Part shown: positions 58,332 through 64,000 of the stretch, piece after piece | How the letters are laid out: each line of letters starts with the position of its first letter | How positions within the stretch are numbered: position 1 is the first letter of the stretch | Assembly (NCBI GenBank): GCA_965246835.1 | Contig: CBDFFQ010000002.1 | Span: 124,001 to 188,000, forward strand | Direction: 5' to 3' | DNA from: JANPPS01 sp965246835 | GTDB lineage: Bacteria; Pseudomonadota; Alphaproteobacteria; Acetobacterales; Acetobacteraceae | DNA length: 64,000 bases | Position numbers and translations under genes: made by a program | The notes under the pieces: generated by a model | Told to the model about the DNA's origin: nothing | The model's input: the letters and a program-made list of their open reading frames with translations, nothing else | The model's database searches: none

Positions 58332-58440
58332 CCCTCTCCCGCTGGCGGGAGAGGGGCGGGGTGAGGGTGGAATGCCAGGCATGTCCGACACCAAGGCTTG
58401 CGCCGGCGACCCAACCCTCTCCCGCCAGCGGCAGAGGGGG
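58332..58440. repeat. Paired palindromic repeats between uvrA and the RMD1-family gene
   Basis: Two related hairpins at 58332-58356 and 58415-58440, built on CCCTCTCCCGC(T/C)(G/A)GCGG(G/C)AGAGGGG, are arranged with flanking inverted matches (GGGTGAGGGT and CCAACCCTCT). They fill most of the space after the uvrA stop and before the RMD1 start, and can act as the uvrA terminator. Confidence 0.85.
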
Positions 58441-58450
58441 TTGCCGTGCC

Positions 58451-61309
58451 TCACGCCCGCTTCCGCTTCTTCATGGCAACGGTCTCCAGCACCGGCAGCA
58501 ACGGCCGCAAGAACCGCCCGGTATGGCTCTCGGGGTTCATTGCGATCCGTTCCGGCGTCCCCTCCGCCACCACGCGCCCCCCGCCCTCGCCACCCTCGGG
58601 GCCCAGATCCAGCACCCAATCCGCCGTTTTGATGACCTCGAGGTTATGCTCGATCACCACCACCGTGTTGCCCTGGTCCACCAGCGCGTGCAGCACCTCC
58701 ATCAGTTTCCGGACGTCCTCGAAATGCAGCCCGGTGGTGGGCTCGTCCAGGATATACAGCGTCCGCCCCGTGGCCCGGCGCGCCAACTCCTTCGACAGCT
58801 TGATCCGCTGCGCCTCGCCACCCGACAGCGTGGTGGCCTGCTGACCCAGGCTGATATAGCCGAGGCCCACCTGCTGCAGGATCGTCAGCCGGTCCCGGAT
58901 GCGTTTCACGGCGCTGAAATACGGCACCGCCTCGTCCACCGTCATGTTCAGCACGTCGGCCACCGACTTGCCCCTGAATTTTATCTCGAGCGTCTCGCGG
59001 TTATACCTTTGCCCCTTGCACGTGTCGCACGTCACGAACACGTCCGGCAAAAAGTGCATCTCGATCTTGATCAGCCCGTCGCCCTGGCACGCCTCGCACC
59101 GTCCGCCCTTGACGTTGAAGCTGAACCGCCCCGATTTGTAGCCGCGCGCCCGGCTCTCCGGCAGCTCCGCGAACCAATCGCGGATCGGGGCGAACAGATC
59201 GGTGTAGGTGGCCGGGTTGGAGCGGGGCGTGCGGCCGATCGGGGATTGGTCGATGTCGATGATCTTATCGAGCTCGCCCAGCCCCTCGATCCGATCATGC
59301 GGCGCCGGCGCCTCGCCAGAACCCATCAGTCGGCGGGACGCAGCCTTATACAGCGTGTCGATGACCAGCGTGCTCTTGCCCCCGCCCGAGACGCCGGTCA
59401 CGCACGTGAACGTGCCCAACGGAAAGCTGGCCGTCACCGTTTTGAGATTGTTGCCGCGCGCACCGACCACGCGGACGGCGCGCTTCATATCCGTGGGACG
59501 CCGGGCCGGCACCGGGATCGAGCGGCGGCCCGACAGATAATCGCCCGTGAGGCTGGCCGGGTTGGCCGCGACCTCGGCCGGCGTGCCCTGCGCGATCACG
59601 TGCCCGCCCAGCAGCCCGGCGGCCGGGCCCATGTCGATCAAATGGTCGGCCGCCCGGATCGCATCCTCGTCATGCTCCACCACCAGCACCGTGTTGCCCA
59701 GCGCCTTCAGCCGCCGCAGCGTGCCTAGCAGCCGCTCGTTGTCCCGCTGATGCAGGCCGATGCTGGGTTCGTCCAGCACATACAGCACGCCCGTAAGGCC
59801 GGAGCCGATCTGCGACGCGAGCCGGATGCGCTGGCTCTCCCCGCCACTCAGCGTCGTGCTGCCGCGCGCAAGCGTCAGGTAATCCAGGCCGACATCCACC
59901 AGGAACTGCAGCCGCTCCACGATTTCGCGCAGGATTCGCCGGGCGATTTCCGCCCGCTGCGGCGTGAGCGTGGCCTCGGCCGCGCGAAACCACTCCAGCG
60001 CCCGGCGGATCGGCAGCTCCGCCGTCTCCGCCAAATTCTGCCCGGCGATCTTCACCGCCAACGCCTCCGGCTTCAGCCGCGCCCCGTGACACACGGCGCA
60101 GGGCTTGTCCGCCTGGTAGCGGCTCATCTCCTCCCGCACCCAGGCGCTGTCGGTCTCCTGCCAGCGGCGTTGCAGATTGCGCAGCACGCCCTCGAACGCC
60201 TTCTTCACCGAATAAGCGCGGACGCCATCCTTATAGCTGAATTCGATTTCCGCCTCGGTGCCGTTCAAAATCGCGTCCCGCACCGTGTCCGGCAGCTCGT
60301 GCCACGGCGTGCGGGTGGATACGCGAAAATGCTTGGCGAGACTTGCAAGGGTCTGGTCGTAATACGGGCTCTGCGCCCCGCTCCACGGCGCCACGGCCCC
60401 GGCGGCGAGGCTGACCCGCTCGTCTGGAATCACCAGACCGGGGTCGAAGAACTGCTCGATGCCCAGCCCGTCGCAGGCCGGGCAGGCGCCATGTGGAGAA
60501 TTGAAGCTGAACAGCCGCGGCTCGATCTCCTCGATCGTAAAACCGCTGACCGGGCAGGCGAAGCGGGAGCTGAACACCGTTCGCGCGCCATCGTCGGCGT
60601 TCTCGGCATAGACCACGCCGTCGCTGAGGCCGAGCGCGGTTTCGTAGCTGTCGGCGAGCCGGGTCTGGATGCCGTCCCGCACCACGACGCGATCCACCAC
60701 CGCCTCGATCTCATGCTTAATCTTCCGGTTCAGCGCCGGGACATCCCCGATCTCATACAAGGTGCCGTCCACCTTGACCCGCGTGAAGCCACGGCGCTGC
60801 AGATCCGCCAGCTCCTTCCGGTATTCGCCCTTCCGGTCCCGCACGACGGGTGCCAGCAGCAGCAGCCTGGTGCCCTCCGGCATCGCCATGGTGCGGTCCA
60901 CCATCTGGCTCACGCTCTGCGCCTCGATCGGTTCCCCGGTCACGGGCGAATAGGGCACGCCGACCCGGGCCCATAGCAGACGCATGTAGTCGTGAATTTC
61001 GGTGACGGTGCCCACGGTGCTGCGGGGGTTGCGGCTGGTGGTTTTCTGCTCGATCGAGATGGCCGGGCTCAGCCCCTCGATGCTGTCCACGTCGGGCTTG
61101 CCCATCAGCTCCAGGAACTGCCGCGCATAGGCCGAAAGCGACTCCACGTAGCGGCGCTGCCCCTCGGCATAGATCGTGTCGAACGCGAGCGAGCTCTTGC
61201 CCGACCCCGACAGCCCGGTGATCACCGTCAGGCTGTCGCGTGGGATGTCGATGTCGATGTTTTTCAGATTGTGCTCGCGCGCGCCACGGACACGGATGGA
61301 ACCGGACAT
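58451..61309 (-). CDS. uvrA: Excinuclease ABC subunit A
   Basis: A 952-residue damage-recognition ATPase of nucleotide excision repair. Two ABC modules are seen: Walker A GLSGSGKSS near residue 33 and GVSGGGKST near 645, with LSGGESQRIRLA and LSGGEAQRIKLS signatures. Zinc fingers are CPACDG...(about 280) and CEACQGDG...CDTCKG (about 745-770). The second P-loop has GGGKS where GSGKS is usual; that should still bind ATP. Divergent from ssb with a LexA box between, so it is SOS-controlled. Confidence 0.98.
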   Translation of the reverse strand: MSGSIRVRGAREHNLKNIDIDIPRDSLTVITGLSGSGKSSLAFDTIYAEGQRRYVESLSAYARQFLELMGKPDVDSIEGLSPAISIEQKTTSRNPRSTVGTVTEIHDYMRLLWARVGVPYSPVTGEPIEAQSVSQMVDRTMAMPEGTRLLLLAPVVRDRKGEYRKELADLQRRGFTRVKVDGTLYEIGDVPALNRKIKHEIEAVVDRVVVRDGIQTRLADSYETALGLSDGVVYAENADDGARTVFSSRFACPVSGFTIEEIEPRLFSFNSPHGACPACDGLGIEQFFDPGLVIPDERVSLAAGAVAPWSGAQSPYYDQTLASLAKHFRVSTRTPWHELPDTVRDAILNGTEAEIEFSYKDGVRAYSVKKAFEGVLRNLQRRWQETDSAWVREEMSRYQADKPCAVCHGARLKPEALAVKIAGQNLAETAELPIRRALEWFRAAEATLTPQRAEIARRILREIVERLQFLVDVGLDYLTLARGSTTLSGGESQRIRLASQIGSGLTGVLYVLDEPSIGLHQRDNERLLGTLRRLKALGNTVLVVEHDEDAIRAADHLIDMGPAAGLLGGHVIAQGTPAEVAANPASLTGDYLSGRRSIPVPARRPTDMKRAVRVVGARGNNLKTVTASFPLGTFTCVTGVSGGGKSTLVIDTLYKAASRRLMGSGEAPAPHDRIEGLGELDKIIDIDQSPIGRTPRSNPATYTDLFAPIRDWFAELPESRARGYKSGRFSFNVKGGRCEACQGDGLIKIEMHFLPDVFVTCDTCKGQRYNRETLEIKFRGKSVADVLNMTVDEAVPYFSAVKRIRDRLTILQQVGLGYISLGQQATTLSGGEAQRIKLSKELARRATGRTLYILDEPTTGLHFEDVRKLMEVLHALVDQGNTVVVIEHNLEVIKTADWVLDLGPEGGEGGGRVVAEGTPERIAMNPESHTGRFLRPLLPVLETVAMKKRKRA

Positions 61310-61324
61310 GAGGGAAACCTTGGT

Positions 61325-61339
61325 GTTCTGGAATCGTTC
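61325..61339. promoter_or_regulatory. LexA (SOS) box, alphaproteobacterial type
   Basis: GTTC, seven bases (TGGAATC), then GTTC: a perfect match to the alphaproteobacterial LexA operator. It lies 16 bases upstream of the uvrA ATG and about 95 bases before ssb, so it should repress uvrA and possibly ssb until DNA is damaged. An AT-rich TAGTATAT lies just to its right. Confidence 0.85.
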
Positions 61340-61433
61340 TTGTAGTATATGGCACCGCCGGGGCGATCGGGGAACCCTGGCCGGTGCGGGGCAGACCGGT
61401 TATTGTCGACGCAGCAGCGGAAGGGGAACGGCG

Positions 61434-61937
61434 ATGGCCGGTACAGTCAACAAGGTCATCCTGGTCGGGCGTTTGGGCAAGGATCCGGAATCGCGCAGCT
61501 TCCAGAACGGCGGCAAGGTCGTGAACATGACCGTCGCCACCAGCGAGACCTGGAACGACCGTGCGTCGGGCGAACGCAAGGAAAAGACCGAGTGGCACAA
61601 CGTGGTCATCCGGGACGAGAAGCTGGCCGAGAACGCCGAGAAATACCTCAAAAAAGGCGCCAGCGTGTATCTCGAGGGCAAGATCGAGACCCGTAAATGG
61701 GTTGATCAGGCCTCGGGCCAGGACAAATACACGACCGAGATCATCATTCCGCGTTTCGGCGGCGTCATGACGTTCCTGAGCGGCAAGGCCGATGAGGGTG
61801 GCGCCGGGCAAGGCGGTGGCCAAGGCGGCGGCTACCAACCCCGGGACCGCGCGGCCGCCCCGGCCCGCTCCGGCGGCGGCGCGCCATCTTGGGAGCCAGC
61901 CAAGGGTGGCGATCTGGATGACGAGATCCCGTTCTAG
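61434..61937 (+). CDS. ssb: Single-stranded DNA-binding protein
   Basis: A 167-residue SSB. The OB fold (about 1-112) starts VNKVILVGRLGKDPE and contains WNDRASGERKEKTEWHNVV. A Gly-rich linker and the acidic tip DDEIPF follow; the tip recruits repair and replication enzymes. It forms tetramers in the cytoplasm. The ATG at 61434 has an AAGGGG-type ribosome site. The divergent uvrA/ssb arrangement and gyrA downstream are usual in alphaproteobacteria. Confidence 0.97.
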   Translation: MAGTVNKVILVGRLGKDPESRSFQNGGKVVNMTVATSETWNDRASGERKEKTEWHNVVIRDEKLAENAEKYLKKGASVYLEGKIETRKWVDQASGQDKYTTEIIIPRFGGVMTFLSGKADEGGAGQGGGQGGGYQPRDRAAAPARSGGGAPSWEPAKGGDLDDEIPF

Positions 61938-61993
61938 CGTAACCGGCGCGCCGGGCATGCGAACAGGCCGGTGTGGTTGAGAAGGACTCTGTC

Positions 61994-62380
61994 ATGCGCA
62001 TGCTGTTTACCGCCGCCCTCGCCGTCACCGTTCTCGCGGCCCCCGCCAGCCGGGCCGCGACCGAGGCCGCCTTTACCGCCCCGGCCTTCGCCGCCGCGCA
62101 GCAGGCCGGCAAGCCCATCCTGGTGGACGTCACCGCCCCCTGGTGCCCCACCTGCGCCCAGCAGCGTCCGATCCTTTCCAAGCTCTACGATGAGCCCGCC
62201 TACAAGGACCTGGTCGTGTTCAACGTCGATTTCGACTCGCAAAAGGACGTGCTGCGGGCGCTGAATGTCCGCACGCAGAGCACGCTGATCGCCTTTCATG
62301 GCGCCAAGGAGACCGCGCGGTCCGCCGGGGAGACCAAGGCCGATCCGATCCGCGCGCTGGTCGCCTCCACGGCGCAGTAA
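61994..62380 (+). CDS. Exported thioredoxin-fold protein
   Basis: A 128-residue protein with a signal peptide (about 1-22). A thioredoxin domain with active site Cys51-Pro-Thr-Cys54 (TAPWCPTCAQQ) follows and is like the C-terminal domain of DsbD. It probably passes electrons in the periplasm. The ATG at 61994 follows GAAGGA. The next gene, four bases downstream, encodes the membrane half of a DsbD-like relay, so the two form a split DsbD. Confidence 0.87.
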   Translation: MRMLFTAALAVTVLAAPASRAATEAAFTAPAFAAAQQAGKPILVDVTAPWCPTCAQQRPILSKLYDEPAYKDLVVFNVDFDSQKDVLRALNVRTQSTLIAFHGAKETARSAGETKADPIRALVASTAQ

Positions 62381-62384
62381 CCGC

Positions 62385-63107
62385 ATGGCCGCTGGCAGCG
62401 TCGCGTTCGGCTTCGCGGCCGGCGTGTTGTCCACCCTCTCGCCGTGCGTGCTGCCGCTGCTGCCGCTCGTGCTCGGCCCGGCCCTGGCGCAGCATCGGTT
62501 CGGCGTTCTGGCGCTGACTGCGGGGCTCGTCACGTCTTTCGTGGCGATCGGGATGTTCGTGGCCACGATCGGCTTCGGCGCCGGGCTGGATGGCGAGTGG
62601 TTCCGGACGGCGTCCGCGCTCCTGCTGGCTGTCATGGGCGTGGTGCTGCTGAGCAAGACGCTGCAGGACCGGTTCGCCGCCTCCGCGGGTGGCGTCAGCG
62701 ACGGCGCGAACAAGCTCATCCAGCGCATCACGCCGACGGGGCTCGGCGGCCAGTTCCTGCTGGGCCTCCTGCTCGGCGGCGTATGGAGCCCGTGCGTGGG
62801 GCCGACGCTCGGCGCCGCCTCCGTGCTCGCGGCGCAAGGGCAGGACCTCGGCGCCGTGGCGCTCGTCATGGCCGCCTTCGGGGCCGGGACGGCGGTGCCG
62901 CTGCTGGTGGTCGGCGCCGTGTCGCGGGGCGCCATGAAGCGGTGGCGGGGCGCGATGATGGGCGCGGGACAGGGCGGTCGCCGCATCCTGGGCGGCGGCG
63001 CGATCGCGGTGGCGCTGCTGATCCTGACCGGGCTAGACCGGCCGCTGGAATCCGCGCTGGTCGCCGCCTCCCCGTCCTGGCTGACCCGGCTCACGACCCA
63101 GTTCTAG
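62385..63107 (+). CDS. CcdA/DsbD-like transmembrane thiol transporter
   Basis: A 240-residue protein with six membrane segments. The redox pair is visible as Cys21 in STLSPCVLP and Cys137 in VWSPCVGPT, each in the first segment of a three-helix half, as in CcdA and DsbD-beta. It would carry reducing power from cytoplasmic thioredoxin to the periplasmic thioredoxin encoded just upstream. It may serve cytochrome c maturation or disulfide repair; neighbours do not decide. Confidence 0.88.
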   Translation: MAAGSVAFGFAAGVLSTLSPCVLPLLPLVLGPALAQHRFGVLALTAGLVTSFVAIGMFVATIGFGAGLDGEWFRTASALLLAVMGVVLLSKTLQDRFAASAGGVSDGANKLIQRITPTGLGGQFLLGLLLGGVWSPCVGPTLGAASVLAAQGQDLGAVALVMAAFGAGTAVPLLVVGAVSRGAMKRWRGAMMGAGQGGRRILGGGAIAVALLILTGLDRPLESALVAASPSWLTRLTTQF

Positions 63108-63118
63108 ACCTCGCGGCC

Positions 63119-63180
63119 CGTTCGCCCCGAGCCCGTCGAAGGGCACCCCGGAACGCCCTTCGACGATCTCAGGACAACCG
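63119..63180. repeat. Dispersed palindromic repeat
   Basis: The arms GTCGAAGGGC (63135-63144) and GCCCTTCGAC (63155-63164) form a hairpin inside a longer element (TTCGCCCCGAGCCC...ATCTCAGGACAA). This is a common proteobacterial intergenic repeat type. It lies between convergent genes and may terminate both. Confidence 0.8.
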
Positions 63181-63191
63181 CATCCGCCCCG

Positions 63192-63644
63192 TCAGGACGC
63201 GGCCCGCCACGACGCCCCGGCCTTGCACCACGTCACCGTCCGGCTCTGCGCCCCGGCACCCCGCAGCGTGAGGTCATAGCGCAGCGCGTGGCACGCCCGG
63301 CCCCGCACGGCCGTGACCCCGACCACCTGGACCACCCCGGAATTGCCACTCTCCCCATTGCTCCACCCGCTCTGATCGCCCACCCGCACCGGGCGGGCGG
63401 CGTTCAGTTGCGCCACCGTGGCATTGAGCATTGCGGTGTCGATCGCGTTCAGCCGTGGCCCCGGCGCAACCGGCCTGGACGGGACAGGCCGGGTAAGCAC
63501 CCGGCGCGCCGGGGGATGGGCCGCGACGACCCGGCCCGTCTGCGTCCGCGCCGGCCTGGGTCGTTCGGGAATAGCCCAGACCGGTCGGGCCAGCATGCCG
63601 GAAAACACGGCCAGGATAACGGCGCGGCATAGGCGAACGGGCAT
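63192..63644 (-). CDS. Exported protein with surface-antigen-like C-terminus
   Basis: A 150-residue protein: a signal peptide (about 1-24, ending VWA-I), a Pro/Arg-rich linker, and a C-terminal domain (about 85-150). That domain shows GWSNGESGNSGVVQV, GRACHALRYDL and a final TWCKAGASW. The pattern (W-N...SGNSG, then GR-x-C and C...G-x-W) resembles RT0821/Lpp0805-type surface antigens, where the two cysteines may pair. Divergent from gyrA. Function unknown. Confidence 0.65.
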   Translation of the reverse strand: MPVRLCRAVILAVFSGMLARPVWAIPERPRPARTQTGRVVAAHPPARRVLTRPVPSRPVAPGPRLNAIDTAMLNATVAQLNAARPVRVGDQSGWSNGESGNSGVVQVVGVTAVRGRACHALRYDLTLRGAGAQSRTVTWCKAGASWRAAS

Positions 63645-63791
63645 TCCTCACCTTTCGCAGCAGGCCGGGATTGAGCGGCGGCAGCCCGGCCGAGTCAACG
63701 CCGCGCCCTTTGCCCGCGCGCGAATCTGGCTTACATAGAGGGTTCGTCGTGGCCGTTTCATGGCCCGGCACCCCATTGCAGGTTGCCCCCT

Positions 63792-64000
63792 TTGTCCGAC
63801 CTCCCGCCCGACGCTCCTCCTCCCAGCGCGCCCCCTCCGGAAGCGCCCGCACCGCCGAGCATGCCCGGCACCCCGCCCGTGATGCTCGAGCAGGAGATGC
63901 GGCGCTCCTTCCTCGACTATGCCATGTCCGTCATCGTCAGCCGCGCGCTGCCGGATGCGCGGGACGGGTTGAAGCCGGTGCACCGCCGCATCCTCTATGG
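63792..64000 (+). CDS. gyrA: DNA gyrase subunit A (5' end only)
   Basis: The first 69 residues or so of GyrA, cut by the right window edge. After a Pro-rich leader comes the family start MLEQEMRRSFLDYAM, then VIVSRALPDARDGLKPVHRRILY. The catalytic tyrosine and quinolone region lie beyond the edge. The start is probably TTG 63792; ATG 63861 would give a shorter leader. Its place after uvrA/ssb fits alphaproteobacteria. Confidence 0.93.
   Translation, partial: MSDLPPDAPPPSAPPPEAPAPPSMPGTPPVMLEQEMRRSFLDYAMSVIVSRALPDARDGLKPVHRRILY

Noticed and set aside
59750..60976. Long plus-strand frames opposite uvrA
   Set aside because: Shadow of the UvrA reading frame; no ribosome site or domain.

Overview
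The window is about 70% G+C and packed almost edge to edge with genes. Its gene order is alphaproteobacterial: argS, SPOR protein, nagZ, site-2 protease, scpA, scpB, tatB, tatC, serS; and uvrA/ssb followed by gyrA. A perfect alphaproteobacterial LexA box (GTTC-N7-GTTC) lies between uvrA and ssb. With EipB, a RoxA-type cupin and the protocatechuate genes, this best fits a Rhodospirillales or Acetobacteraceae chromosome. The family level is an inference from overall flavour, not proven by a marker gene. Most of the window is housekeeping. Accessory features sit at about 1-6.8 kb, 17.7-22.2 kb, 26.3-27.8 kb and 50.9-54.4 kb.

Layout. 0-6.8 kb: a minus-strand operon of three membrane proteins that share an N-terminal module but carry three different C-terminal domains (a small Cys-rich domain, a YfaP-like beta domain, a trypsin-like protease). 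It runs into srfB, which leaves the window. Facing away are a Pro-rich secreted protein and an OmpA-like lipoprotein. 6.9-13.2 kb: DUF445, argJ, a parvulin foldase, secA. 13.4-17.6 kb: aromatic-acid breakdown (pcaB, divergent pcaHG, a beta-keto acid cleavage enzyme, a flavin reductase). 17.7-22.2 kb: an MmeI-like single-chain restriction-modification enzyme, a small unknown protein and a frameshifted AbiEii-type nucleotidyltransferase. 22.2-26.3 kb: cation efflux, rnd, aspS. 26.3-29.6 kb: a small exported peptide beside a JmjC/cupin oxygenase, eipB, an SDR. 29.6-34.3 kb: dinB, a ROK kinase, lptG, DUF305, lptF. 34.3-39.7 kb: a D-2-hydroxyglutarate-type dehydrogenase, then surface-polysaccharide genes (ligase, 43-residue membrane peptide, acyltransferase, GtrA, GT2). 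39.8-50 kb: tsaC/sua5, cysQ, argS, cell-wall recycling, condensin partners, Tat export, serS. 50-54.4 kb: lepB, a duplicated lipoprotein gene, a Uma2 nuclease-like protein and an IS256-family element inside a membrane-protein gene. 54.4-64 kb: DUF815 ATPase, yajC, sodB, an NDUFAF6-like protein, RMD1 family, uvrA, ssb, a thioredoxin/CcdA-like pair, a surface-antigen-like protein, start of gyrA.

Genes are strongly translationally coupled. ATGA, GTGA or TGATG overlaps recur in the SrfA-like, BKACE/flavin reductase, lpt/ROK, polysaccharide, sua5/cysQ, nagZ/S2P and scpA/scpB pairs, and many starts are GTG or TTG. Several families of dispersed palindromic repeats sit at gene ends; one copy lies in frame inside a coding sequence. 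I see no rRNA, tRNA or CRISPR array. No gene-free stretch exceeds about 300 bases; the longest, 13190-13455, is filled with repeats.

The most interesting leads are the SrfB-linked modular trio, the peptide/JmjC oxygenase pair, the possible BKACE shortcut for beta-ketoadipate, the IS256-split gene, and the repeat embedded in the squalene/phytoene-synthase-like gene.
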